NCBI GenBank assembly: GCA_028274465.1 | Contig: CM051455.1 | Location: 70,414,985-70,478,984, forward strand | Source: Plantago ovata | Lineage: Eukaryota; Streptophyta; Magnoliopsida; Lamiales; Plantaginaceae | DNA: 64,000 nucleotides | Direction of reading: 5' to 3' | Shown here: positions 10,043-19,782 of the stretch, piece by piece | Numbering within the stretch: the first letter of the stretch is position 1 | How the letters are laid out: the number at the start of each line of letters is the position of its first letter | Made by a program: the position numbers and the translations under genes | Notes under the pieces: model-generated | Database searches by the model: none | What the model was told of the DNA's origin: nothing | Seen by the model: the letters and a program-made list of their open reading frames with translations, nothing else

Positions 10043-11159
10043 CTGGAATATGAGTCACCACCGTGATGGCCATAGCTCTCTCGGCATTACCCAAAAGCTT
10101 CTCTTGCTCACGACTAGCTCCTCTATAAATGAGATCTTGCAGCTTCTTGTTGAGAGAAGAAGTACTAGCCTCCAAGTTCTCAAACCGCTTCTCGTTCATA
10201 GCCTGATTCTTGTAATAAGATTACATAAACTTGTCGGCCTTTTGTACCAAGCTTTGCACCATAGAAATCAAAGAAGATGGAACATATCCGGGTACCCCGT
10301 AATTAACCTCAGCATGTTGACATTGATTGATGAATCCTTGCTCATAGTCATCGCCACGAGCCACTTGCTCTTCAAAAGCTTCTATGGGTTCTACTCTAGG
10401 TTCTCTTGAAAAAACCTTGGCTCTTATATTTCGGTTCTGATAATTTCGGTACATTGTGTCCAACTTCTCTTGAGCTTGACTCGGAAACAACTCTACCATT
10501 CTTCCTCCACAAATGCTATCCGCTTGTGTTTGAAATTCTGGATGCAAACCATTATAGAAGAATTAGAGGAGCTGACCTTTATCAAAGCCGTGATGTGGGC
10601 ACCAATATTGCAACCCCTTAAACCGGTCATAGGCCTTATGGAAGGCTTCATCATACTTCTGCTCAAAAGTGTTGATTTGTCTCTTCATATCCATAGTCTT
10701 GGAAGCGGGATAATACCGATCCATAAATTTTTCAAACACTTGAGCCGATGTGGTCAAGGATCCAACTTCTAAAGATCTCAACCAAGCCTTCGCTCTATCC
10801 CCGACTCCCATAGCGAAAACCTTCATTCGCAAATCATCATCAGTAACTCCAGCATCCGGTCTAGGCAAGTAGAGCACGAAATTCTCTAAGTCATTCAAAT
10901 ACCCAATGACGTCCTCATTGTCCATACCATAGAACTTGGGTAATTGTTGGAACATGTGACCTTTAAGCTCCAGATTGCTAGTTGCGTCATTGAGAACAAC
11001 AGCTGGACCACTAGGCCCAACCGTAACCTTTGAAAGAAACTTCAATGGTTGCTCAACCATCTTGCCTGAAATTCTAGTGTAATCAACAAAACACTCAGAC
11101 AAGGATTCATTCCCGTTAGTGAAACAAAAACCAGAACACATATATAGAATTAAGCACAA
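9999..11159 (-). pseudogene. Gag of element G (type shared with element A), frameshifted
   Basis: Three minus-strand frames (11159-10563, 10547-10221, 10199-9999) read on from one another. The capsid-like core contains HMFQQLPKFYGMDNEDVIGY, LRMKVFAMGVGDRAKAWLRS and the PHHGFD segment. It matches element A gag (15674 onward), for example FQQLPRFYGLSREDVMGYLN and LRMKVFAMGLGDRAKSWL. The C-terminal coiled part has LEAS..LNKKLQDLI followed by ASREQ, also shared with A. The start is uncertain; the Met in MVEQPLKFL fits best by comparison. Gag forms the particle that packages the RNA. Frameshifts near 10555 and 10210 break it. Confidence 0.8.
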
Positions 11160-11241
11160 AGAAATAGGGGGGAAAGAAATGGGGTGAGAAAGTGATGTTG
11201 GCTAAAAAACCAAAACAAAAACACCAACCAAAGAAGTTAAG

Positions 11242-11259
11242 TCCCCTCCAGCGGTGCCA
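11242..11259 (-). promoter_or_regulatory. Primer binding site of element G, diverged
   Basis: On the minus strand, four bases inside the LTR end, the site reads TGGCACCGCTGGAGGGGA. The tRNA-Asp site of the sister elements is TGGCGCCGTTGCCGGGGA; five of 18 positions differ. Confidence 0.65.
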
Positions 11260-12205
11260 AATTGATGAGTCGTTTTTTCACCAATTAAATTTGTTTATAA
11301 AGCCAAAGAACACTTATCACAACACAAATTAGAGTGCGATGGAAAGTTGTCCCCGGGTGTCATTGTATCGGGACCTAACGTGGCTTTGTTTGAGGTTTTT
11401 GAATGTTAATTCAGTCAACAAGATCAAGTTGGTTTTGAAAATCGTTTTCAAGACAAAAGAAAACTAGAATCACACTTGTTGTAATCAAAGATGGAAAACG
11501 GTTGGTGGTAGATAAGAATTGACATGTATGGACTACGAATATGCTCACAAGTTCAGTGCGTAAAACCTTCGACTAAGTCTCCTAAGCAACCATCTACGCA
11601 AATGTAAGACACACGTCATGAAAGATCACCATCAATACTTTAGAGGTGTTTGTCACTAACACCATTTATCTAGCATGCTGCAAATCACTAACATACAATC
11701 CTATAGCTTTAATTGACCAAGAGGTTGTCACGATTTTCTAATTCGAATGTATTTTATAGGCAACTACGAATCATTTGAAGCAATTTGCAGCAAGATTGAA
11801 TCACAATCTCATGTAAGCATAATCATAATCCAAAACATGCACAATTCTACATTCTACCACCAACACAAAGAGTTTAGCTACTCATAATCACAATGGAAAA
11901 CATCATAATATATGAATTGTTACAGAAAGACATGAATTCAAACTACTAGACAAGAGATTGATACAAAGTTACCACCAAAGCTGTCACTATTCGGTGGAAT
12001 GGATGAAAAACCTCTCTGTAGATAAATGTACTATGCAATTCTATGGTCAAATCTTCAATCCAAAGTGAATTACAGTCAAAGAGATGAGTTCTAGGGTGAA
12101 TTTGGGGCTTCGGAGCTCTCCAGATTCGAATGCAGAAGTCTGAATGTCAAAAAAGTAACTGAAAATGTGTATTAAAGGACATATTCACAATATGTAACGG
12201 CAACC

Positions 12206-12436
12206 AAGCGGGCCGCTTGAAGGGGCCAAGCGGGCAGCTTGAGAGATTGATTAGGATTGACTTCTTAGTGGAACTACGAGCAAATACGAGCAAATAAGCA
12301 AACTGAGAGATTGATTAGGATTGACTTCTTAGTGGCAACCAAGCGGACCGCTTGAATGCTGGGCAGGTTCCTGCTTTTCTCTTTGGTTCCAGGAGGGCCA
12401 CTTGGCTTCTGGAAGCGGGCCACTTGATCCGTAGAG
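12206..12436. repeat. Palindrome cluster in LTR of element G
   Basis: CAAGCGGGCCGCTTG lies near 12206, CCAAGCGGGCAGCTTG follows it, and CCAAGCGGACCGCTTG lies near 12339. Weaker GGC-centred copies reach 12426. The central triplets are GGC and GAC, unlike the AAG/CTC/GTC of element B. Confidence 0.75.
12241..12335. repeat. 31-bp direct repeat between palindromes
   Basis: A 31-bp unit beginning gagagattgattaggattga occurs at 12241-12271 and 12305-12335. Between the copies is a short tandem (tacgagcaaa twice). The duplication sits inside the palindrome cluster. Confidence 0.9.
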
Positions 12437-12486
12437 TGAACTTTTACTTGGAAACTCAACCTTTTGCCCACGAACGGCCTTCAAAT

Positions 12487-13126
12487 GTCATGAGTTGCCA
12501 CTATTCCATCCTTCTTTCCCAAGCCGATTTCTACATCAAAGCTCTGTTGGATAGGCACTTCCACCATATCCACCATCTCATCCTCAGACGATGAGTTGTC
12601 CTTCACTTCCTCAACTACCGCATTAGATTGTGCGACTACTTTCTCTTCAACATCGGCCTTAGGAGTCTCAAGCTCCTTACTCACCTTGTAAGTTTCAGAA
12701 ATCTTGCAACTTGGCACCTCAACTCGTGCATTATCCCTCACAACCATAATTTCTACGGGCAAATCAGTCACCACGGTTATAGCCATAGCTTTTTCCGTGT
12801 TTCCTTGAAATTTCCCTTGCTCTCTACTAGCTCCACGATCTATCAGCTCCTGTAACTTCTTATGAAATTTCCTACTACTAGCCTCAAGCTTTTCGAACTG
12901 CTGATTGTTAGTAGCCTCATTGCGATAATAGTGCTCCATGAACTTGTTCGTTTTAACCACTAGATCATTGAGAGAAGAAACAAGAGGTGAAGGAAGCACT
13001 CCTCCACCTTGCGGCCCTGAATTAGCACCCGGAGGTGGAGGTGTAGGATTAGAAGGTGGTGCTCCTTCATACCAATTGTTGCCATAGCTGAGATGACTTC
13101 TATCTTGATTTGGCCCATTGGCATAT
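12487..13126 (-). pseudogene. Gag C-terminus to protease start of another A/G-type element
   Basis: The minus-strand frame 12999-12487 reads FEKLEASSRKFHKKLQELID, then GASREQGKFQGNTEKAMAIT, then the acidic linker NSSSEDEMVDMVEVP and FDVEIGLGKKDGIVAT. It breaks just before the protease active site. The upstream part (13000-13126) has a Pro-rich segment. It is homologous to the gag-PR junction of element G and to element A gag. One end is fused to an LTR interior (12486); the other is cut by insertion of copia element C at 13127. Confidence 0.75.
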
Positions 13127-13274
13127 TGTTAAGAAACTTGTAAATTTGATGAACAGATTACCATGCTAAATTAAGAACAGTCCAGTGATTAGTACTCTTA
13201 AGGTCCATAGGAAATTAAAATTTTTAAAGGACATTGTAAAAGAGGAACATTTGCTGAAGACTTAGTATAGGTAC
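13127..13274 (+). repeat. 5' LTR of copia element C, first part
   Basis: The first 148 bp of the LTR align by eye with the U3 start of element E (complement of 47142-46990), including 'catgctaaattaagaacagtccagt' and 'cattgtaaaagaggaac'. The LTR is interrupted by element B; the last five bases, GGTAC, are B's target duplication. Confidence 0.85.
13270..13274. repeat. Target site duplication of element B (left)
   Basis: GGTAC, repeated exactly at 26671-26675. Confidence 0.9.
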
Positions 13275-13615
13275 TGATGAACGTATTTTTGACGCGTTCA
13301 TCTTGTCTTTTTTACCTTCTTTTGCTATCTTTTAGCCTTGTTTTTTGGTTAGTTTTGTAGAATAGTGTCACGTTTATTGTTTTCTACATTTTTAGGCACT
13401 TAGGTACGAAATGGCGTTTTTGGAGCTAAAAACGAGCTTTTTTGATAGAAAATGGCCCCGTTGAAGTTCCTTGATCTCCACGGCTTGTTCGTGAGTGTTT
13501 GAGCATCAATAAGCATTGAGAAGAGTCCAAGGCACCCGAGGGCCGTACCAGGGCAAAAAGATTGAGTTTAAAGACAAAAATATGCCCAGGATCCAAGCTA
13601 AGCGCCTGGAATAGT

Positions 13616-13711
13616 GAAGCGCTCCGCTTCATTTTCCAGGAGCTTTGGCACAGCAGCCAAGCGAAGCGCTTGGAGGGCCCAAGCGCTTCGCTTGCCAAGC
13701 GCTCCGCTTGG
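13616..13711. repeat. Palindrome cluster in 5' LTR of element B (four units)
   Basis: GAAGCGCTCCGCTTC is at 13616-13630, CCAAGCGAAGCGCTTGG at 13657-13673, CAAGCGCTTCGCTTG at 13680-13694 and CCAAGCGCTCCGCTTGG at 13695-13711. The sister LTR has a fifth unit. Confidence 0.95.
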
Positions 13712-14238
13712 CAGCGGTTACGTTTTCGGATTTTCCTTCTTAGATCTGATCTTCAGTTACTTTTTCCAAACTTTTCAACATTGGCTTCGTTTTGGGAGAG
13801 CTCCTAGGCCCCAAAACTCAGAGAAAACTCAGATTATATTGTATTTTTGATTGGATTAAAGGTTTTGGCATAGGATTGCTTCCATTGTTTCATCTACGGA
13901 GAGGTTTTCATCAATACCCTGATTAGTGACAGCTTGGTGGTAACATTGTATCATTATCTCTTGTCTAGTAGTTTGATTTGATGTATTCCATTTACAATTC
14001 ATATGATTTGATGTCTATGTTGATGAATATGAGTAGCTAAATCCTTTGTGTTGGTGGTAGAATGTAGAATATGCATGCTATGGGTTATGTTTATGCTTAC
14101 ATGAGATTGTGATTCAATCTTGCTGCAAATTCCTTCATATGATTCTTAGTTGCCTATAAAATATATTCGAATTGAGTATAGTGACAAACTCTTGGTCAAT
14201 GAAAGCTATAGGATTGTATGTTAGAGATTTGCAGCATG

Positions 14239-14243
14239 CTAGG
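14239..14243. repeat. Target site duplication of element A (left)
   Basis: CTAGG, repeated exactly at 17427-17431. The uninterrupted sister LTR reads 'gcatgctagataaatgg' at this place (26254 onward). Confidence 0.92.
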
Positions 14244-14599
14244 TGATGAATGTGTATTTTACACTTTCATTCGGGTCTTTTTCACCTAATTTAGCTATCC
14301 TCTATGTTAATTTAGCTATATTTTAGTACATTTTATTAGAATAGTGTCACGTTTCCCTTTATATTTTATTTTACAAATTTTGGTTGAAATTCGGAGAATT
14401 ACGGGCATTTATATTGAAGTCTACAAGGAATTGGTATTCCAGAAGCATATTTGGAGTATCTGAAGGTTTCCGGATAGGATTTGGAGTCTAGGGGTCGAAT
14501 CTGGAGGTTAGAAGGCCATTAGAAGTCTGAAACCGAGTCCGAAAAGGTGAAGAAATCCAAATCCGCATCGAAAAACGCGGAAATTCCGCGAAATACTGG

Positions 14600-14634
14600 G
14601 GGGCGAACCGCCCCGTGTCTCGGGCGAACCGCCC
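14600..14634. repeat. Two palindromes upstream of the TATA box, element A
   Basis: GGGGCGAACCGCCCC is at 14600-14614 and GGGCGAACCGCCC at 14622-14634. Both have the central triplet AAC. Confidence 0.9.
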
Positions 14635-14650
14635 CAGAGATATTTCGGGC

Positions 14651-14660
14651 CTATATATAG
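14651..14660 (+). promoter_or_regulatory. TATA box of element A LTR
   Basis: CTATATATAG, 17 bp downstream of the second palindrome and conserved in all family I LTRs here. Confidence 0.65.
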
Positions 14661-15514
14661 TTGCGAGTTTTCTCTCCGAAAATCATATCTTTCCAAGCCT
14701 ACTTTCTCACCTCTCTCTATAGTTTTAGGTAGGAACTTCCCGGGGCCTGTCCTGGGAGTTCCATAGCTTAGGGGATACTTTTTCATAGCAGATTGGAGCG
14801 CGTAGGATCGCAATCATCCGGAGATTGACAACCTTCGGTAACTTTGTATCTTACAACTTTTATCTACTTATTTTATATTCTTTCAATATGTTTTCTTCTA
14901 TGCTTGCTATTGATTGCATGCACATTATGAGTAGCTAAATTTATCGTTGGTGGTAGTATGTGAATTCTTAGCGAGGGAAGATAATCATGCTAATGGCTAT
15001 ATCGCGCATTATACTCCGTGTCATTGCTTTATTTCGTTGATGAGTTGAACACCAAAATTCTCGTATGTTGTATTGATCATTATGCACACTAGGACACTTG
15101 TCGGCCAATCAGACTTAATTATCTTCGTAGTGTTGAATGATTACGGAACATAATAGGACGTTAGTTGTTGACAGGTCAGACCCATATTATCTTCGTAGTG
15201 CACAATACTTACAACAGGACCCAAGATTCATTCAAAGATCTCTATGCAAGACCGAGGAATTTATGCATGATTATCGACCCATTATGTTAAGAAGGACCAT
15301 ACTATCACCAACCTCCATTATCTGCTTGAAAACCCCCTATTGCTTTCTATCTGCTGTTTTATATTCTCTTAATTAGATTTGATAAAGCTAGTATCGTCCC
15401 GAGAGAACGACAGTCGAGTCATTCTACTACTACACTACGGTTTTCGTTGTAGTTGTGGATTGCCTTTGGCTAAATAACAAATTTATTTGATTGAATCTGA
15501 CACGTTCATCAAAT

Positions 15515-15532
15515 TGGCGCCGTTGCCGGGGA
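15515..15532 (+). promoter_or_regulatory. tRNA-Asp primer binding site, element A
   Basis: TGGCGCCGTTGCCGGGGA, three bases after the LTR, is complementary to the 3' end of plant tRNA-Asp(GTC), the usual primer of Athila elements. Confidence 0.9.
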
Positions 15533-15673
15533 CTATACTCCTTTTTTCTGTTTAATTTATTTTTATTTACAGCTTTAGATTCCTAATTCTTTTAGTTTTA
15601 GTTTTACTTTTTAATCCCTCTCTACTTTCCTATTTGTTTCTAATTACTTCACCTAGTCTGTCACAGATTGTGT

Positions 15674-17086
15674 ATGCCGCATAAACGTTCTGCAGGAATA
15701 CCGCTTGCTGATTCAATTGCTGAGATCGATAGAGTCTACCACCAAAGAAGGCGACTCCTTTTCAAGGAAATCGACGGAATGGCAGAAGCTAGACCACTGA
15801 AGGCATGGGTACAACCCACCAAGGATCGTATGAGGGGACCAGTGATTGTTCTTTCGCCCGCAACCCGAGATCTGGAAATCAAGAACCACGCATTCCAACA
15901 ACTTCCGAGGTTCTATGGCTTATCAAGGGAAGATGTGATGGGGTATTTGAACGATATCGATGATTTCGTCAATCAACTCCCACGACCCGGAGCTGACATA
16001 ACAACGGATGAGTTGAGGATGAAGGTTTTTGCTATGGGACTTGGCGACAGAGCCAAGTCATGGCTGAGTTCTCTACCAGCCGGCTCACTGGACACTTGGG
16101 AAAAGGTTTTTTCAGCTTTCATGGAGAAATACTTCCCACACACTCTGACTACCGCGCTTAAGGCGCAGATCACTGGATTCAAGCAAGACTATGATGAGAC
16201 CATCTACACTGCATTCGAGAGATTCCAAGATCTCACGAACAAGTGCCCTCACCATGGTTTTGAACTCTCTGACTTAGTTCAACACTTCTACAATGGACTA
16301 ACCTTCGAGAACCAACAAGTGGTGGATTTCCAATGCCGAGGCAATATTTGGGAGGAAACCGCAGAAGCCGTCTGGGCTGTTTTCGAAAGGCTTGCTAAGG
16401 GTTCGCAGTTCAAGGACCCAAGAGCAATGATTAGGAGATGTGGACCTGAAGCTCCACCAACTCAAGAAGCCCCTATGTACAGGGGGAATGGGGATCAATT
16501 CGAGTGCTTTACCAACGAATTGAAGCAAGTCCTCAAGAGCGCCACCGGAACAACTGTTTCGAACGAAGTGTGCCGAATATGCAAGAACTATGGGCATGGG
16601 GCTCATATGTGTAGATCGGAGCTGGCATACGATGATGGCAACTGGGCTCGAGGAGGAGAAGAAGAAGCCTTTGCTACGGAGTTTGGTACTCAAGAAGTTA
16701 GCTACGGACAAGACGGTAGGAATCCTCGAGGAGGATTTTGGAGAAGAGGATACCGTAACAATCAAGGATATGCACCCGCTAACAAAACTTATGGACCTAA
16801 CCAAGACCGTAGTAGGCTTAACTATGGTAATGATCACTGCGAAAACCCCGCTCCGAAAGAGCCACCGAAGTCGAAGACGGCTCTACTGATGGAGAACTTG
16901 CAAAAGATGGTTGATCACACACAAAGTTTTCTCAAACGTTATGAGGAAGATTCTGAGAAGACTAGGGCAAGGCTTGATAAGTTGGAAGAGAGCACTAGGC
17001 TTGCCCATCAAAAGATGCAAGAGTTGATCGACCGGAGAGCAAGTAGGGAACAAGGCAGCATTGTAAAGTCGAATGTTAGTTGTTGA
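15674..17086 (+). pseudogene. Gag of element A with zinc knuckle, C-terminus lost
   Basis: The frame is open from the ATG at 15674 (MPHKRSAG); a six-base upstream extension has no ATG. An N-terminal leader is followed by a capsid-type core at residues 75-230, with FQQLPRFYGLSREDVMGYLN, LRMKVFAMGLGDRAKSWL and KCPHHGFE. A CCHC zinc knuckle, CRICKNYGHGAHMC (spacing C-2-C-4-H-4-C), lies near residue 300. A basic Gly/Arg/Asn-rich stretch and a helix (ENLQKMVDHTQSFLKRYEED) precede the shared ASREQG. The last dozen codons run into the LTR remnant, so the protein is truncated where G continues to protease. Gag would package RNA; no polymerase is encoded by this element. Confidence 0.85.
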
Positions 17087-17426
17087 CTGGTCAGACCCAT
17101 ATTATCTTCGTAGTGCACAATACTTACAACAGGACCCAAGATTCATTCAAAGATCTCTATGCAAGACCGAGGAATTTATGCATGATTATCGACCCATTAT
17201 GTTAAGAAGGAGCATACTATCACCAACCTCCATTATCTGCTTGAAAACCCCCTATTGCTTTCTATCTGCTGTTTTATATTCTCTTAATTAGATTTGATAA
17301 AGCTAGTATAGTCCCGAGAGAACGACACTCGAGTCATTCTACTACTACACTACGGTTTTCGTTGTATTTGTGGATTGCCTTTGGCTAAATAACAAATTTA
17401 TTTGATTGAATCTGACACGTTCATCA
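17077..17426 (+). repeat. 3' LTR remnant of element A
   Basis: A near-exact copy of 15162-15511. The first about 918 bp of the LTR are missing. The junction with gag shows short shared sequence around 'gttagttgttgac'. Confidence 0.92.
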
Positions 17427-17431
17427 CTAGG
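17427..17431. repeat. Target site duplication of element A (right)
   Basis: CTAGG, the partner of 14239-14243. Confidence 0.92.
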
Positions 17432-17838
17432 TAAATGGTGTTAGTGACAAGCACCTCTAAAGTATTGATAGTGGTCTTTTATGATGTGTGTCTTGAAAGT
17501 TACCTAGACGAGTTGCTTAGCAGACTTGATCGAAGGTTTTACGCACTGAACGTGTGAGCATATTCGTAACCCATGCATGTGTATTTGATTTCTACCACCA
17601 ACCGTTTTCCAAACTTGATTACAACAATCTGATTTCTCGTTGCTTTGTTCTAAGAAAGCAATTCTATAAACAATTGAACTCGTTGTCTGAAATAACTAGC
17701 AAAAACAACAAACAAAGCCACGTTAGGTCCCGAGAGAACGACACTCGGGGACAACTTGCCATTGCACTCTTGTTTGTGTAGTGATAAGTGTTCTTTGGCT
17801 TTTTAAACAAATTTAATTGGTGAAAAACGACATCATCA
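17432..17838 (+). repeat. 5' LTR of element B, second part
   Basis: Continues the family II LTR from 'taaatggtgttagtgac' to the end ACATCATCA, matching 26264-26670. Confidence 0.92.
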
Positions 17839-17841
17839 ATT

Positions 17842-17859
17842 TGGCGCCGTTACCGGGGA
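17842..17859 (+). promoter_or_regulatory. tRNA-Asp primer binding site, element B
   Basis: TGGCGCCGTTACCGGGGA, three bases after the LTR. It differs at one position from the plant tRNA-Asp complement. Confidence 0.88.
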
Positions 17860-18009
17860 CTTAACTCCTTTGGTTGGTGTTTTTGTTTTGGTTTTTTTCA
17901 GCCAACATCTCTTTCCCACCCCTTATTTCTTTCTTGATTGAATTGTGTGAAAGTTTTGCGTAACTAACAGAAACTTACAGTTAGTTGAAGGCTTTGTTGT
18001 TGGACGGGT

Positions 18010-19782
18010 ATGGAAGAAGTTTGCTTGAACGAAGCTTTCAAAGTCCGGTATGAGGCGATAAGGAAAGAGCTGGCGATTTATCTTGAACCGGAGGCTATGT
18101 TATATGAGGTCACTGATGAAATTCTCTATAGCATAGCTACCTTCCGAGATTCGCCTTGCGAGAATGCATTATGATTCGTGGTAGAATACTGGCGTGATGT
18201 TGGGTTGTTACCACCACGTGATTTGAATGATGATCAACTCTTGCGTCGGTTGTTTCCATGTGCTCTTACTGGAAAACCCAAGGAATGGTTGAGATCTTTG
18301 CATGGGGGATCACTGAGGAGTTGGCAAGACGTGGTAGACGCCTTTCTTGATCGGTTCCTTTCGCCTAGAGAAAATGAAGAGCTCAAGAGGCGGATAATTG
18401 AATTCACTCAGCGGAAGGGAGAAAGGTTCAATGATGCTCTAGAGAGATTTGAGCTCTACAAGAGCGAATGCCCACATCTTCGGTTGAGCGAATATGAACT
18501 GATTACTTGTTTTTATCGGGGATTGGATGAAGACTTGCAGTTGGTGATAGACGGTGCATGTGACGGTATGGAGAATTGTACCGTATCCCAAATCAAAGTG
18601 GTTTTTGGGAGATTGCTCGTTGCGACACATAACCGTACTCTTGTGCCACCGGTTGACTACTCAGAGATGTATCGAGCACCCAAGCCTATTGCCCTTAGTT
18701 CTTATGATGACAACTTCGATTATAAAGTGAAGACATGCTCGGGCGAAAATATTCCATATTACGTCTTTGAGGCTGAAGACTCGCAAGCTCAAGGTGAAGA
18801 GGAGTGCTTCTCCGAAGAGGAAGAGGAGGTGTTATCCACTCTAATGAAGGTATGGGGAAATGTGCTCGAAGTAGCGGGTAAATACCAAGAGGATTTTGAT
18901 ACTAGAATGGAGTGTGTGTATGAAGTTCTAGGAGAATTTGAGGTCATGCTCGAGTTACTAGAAGAGAAAATGAGTGAAGAATGGGCATCCGAATGCCATG
19001 AGCAAGACGAAAATTCACTGAAATCTCAAGCTGAGCGCTTGGGACAGCCAAGTGGGGGGCTTGAATTTTTAGTAGCTGAAAAAGAAGAAAAAAATTGGGA
19101 GTCAGGTGCCAAGCGAAGCGCTTGGCCAGAGCCAAGCGAAGCGCTTGATAAGCGCTTAGCTTGCGATCTCCCAAGCGGCTCGCTTGGGACCTGCGAGCAG
19201 AATCTGAAATTTTCTCCAACGGAGGGAATTTTGAATCTTGAAGGCGAGATAATTGAGGAGCTCAGGACTGATTTGGGAAGTGAAGAAGAGCATGGAGAGA
19301 GCTCAAGAGTAGAGGAAGAACTTGAAGAGTCAAACATACTTTTGCGGAGTGGCAAGGAATCAAGACCACCATATCCTTTGATGTATCCTTCTAAAGCTAA
19401 ATCTTTGCCTAATAATACATGTGATACAGGTGATGATGAGCAGCTGGAAAAGGAGGAGAAAGAAGAAGGGACACCAACTCCCAAGCTCGTTCCCGGAAAG
19501 GGAAAGGAAGGTGAGCAAGGGGGTGCACACCAAAAGGAAGGCGAACTTCATAAGTCAGCCAACCCTTACGTGCCTCCTAAGCCACATCTTCCATTTCCAA
19601 GGAGAGTTAAGGAGGCCAAGAGAGATATTCGAGACTCACCAATATATGGGATCTTGTCAAAAGTAGAGGTGAACGTTCCCCTTTTGGAATTGATTCAAAA
19701 TATTCCCGCCTACACGAAATTTTTCAAGGAGGTGCGGAGTAATAAGAAAATCTTTCAAAAGGGGGAGGTAGCTGAACTCTAG
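18010..19782 (+). pseudogene. Gag region of element B (Athila type), two stops
   Basis: ATG at 18010 (MEEVCLNEAFKVRYEAIRKE). An in-frame TGA at 18172-18174 interrupts it, then the frame stays open to TAG at 19780. The gag core follows: LLRRLFPCALTGKPKEWLRS, SLRSWQDVVDAFLDRFLSPR, FELYKSECPHLRLSEYELI. A long acidic, low-complexity region follows. Within it a segment (19109-19187) is encoded by palindromes and reads KRSAW, SEAL and SGSLG. The C-terminal part has NPYVPPKPHLPFPRR and ELIQNIPAYTKFFKEV, the typical Athila bridge to protease. No CCHC knuckle is seen. The reading frame runs on after the stop into protease without a shift. Confidence 0.88.
19109..19187. repeat. Palindromes inside the gag reading frame of element B
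   Basis: CCAAGCGAAGCGCTTGG is at 19109-19125, CCAAGCGAAGCGCTTG at 19132-19147, a reduced TAAGCGCTTA near 19149-19158, and CCAAGCGGCTCGCTTGG at 19171-19187. They are the same units as in the LTRs. Confidence 0.93.

Larger units (their letters stand above)
7965..12486 (-). mobile_element. Element G: Athila-type gag-protease element, no RT, truncated
   Basis: Minus-strand order is a family II LTR (12486-11263, U3 start missing), an altered primer site (11259-11242), gag (11159 to about 10000), protease (10042-9340), then directly the 3' non-coding region (9330-7965). That region matches the one downstream of integrase in element B (23406-24600). No reverse transcriptase, RNase H or integrase lies between protease and the 3' region. 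G therefore looks like a non-autonomous element that keeps gag-PR and borrows LTR and 3' sequences of family II. Its 3' LTR is absent; the sequence runs into the motif-dense region at about 7965. Confidence 0.75.
11263..12486 (-). repeat. Family II LTR of element G, 5' truncated
   Basis: The minus-strand end is at TGATGAGTC (11263). It contains the U5 block 'gtgtcattgtatcgggacctaacgtgg', 'ttgaccaagaggttgtcac' and 'gagtttagctactcat' of family II. The U3 start is missing: the LTR is fused at about 12486 to a gag-protease fragment. Palindromes lie at 12206-12436. Confidence 0.8.
13275..14243 (+). repeat. 5' LTR of element B, first part
   Basis: Starts TGATGAACGTATTTTTGACG, identical to the start of the 3' LTR at 25267. 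It is interrupted after position 969 by element A and resumes at 17432. Confidence 0.92.
14244..15511 (+). repeat. 5' LTR of element A (family I, 1268 bp)
   Basis: Starts TGATGAATGTGT and ends ACACGTTCATCA, an imperfect terminal inverted pair. It contains two palindromes (14600-14614, 14622-14634), a TATA box at 14651-14660 and the block 'cgagagaacgacagtcgag' near the U5 end. It aligns with the LTRs of element D. Confidence 0.95.
14244..17426 (+). mobile_element. Element A: gag-only derivative with family I LTR, internally deleted
   Basis: Full 5' LTR 14244-15511, primer site, one gag ORF, then a direct fusion at about 17070-17077 to the last 350 bp of the LTR, ending at 17426. Both outer ends are intact and flanked by CTAGG, so the deletion happened after, or during, insertion. 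The gag is of the element G type, not of the type in element D, although D carries the same LTR family. The 3' LTR remnant differs from the 5' LTR at about five sites in 350 bp by eye. Confidence 0.9.

Noticed and set aside
13562-13850. Open frames over the LTR palindromes of element B (also 25558-25877)
   Set aside because: They are translations of the palindromes (KRSAW, SEAL) within LTR U3, upstream of any expected transcript start for translation, and are not conserved as proteins.
15515-15532. tRNA-like match
   Set aside because: It is the complement of a tRNA 3' end (primer binding site), not a tRNA gene; no cloverleaf around it. The same holds for the other primer sites.
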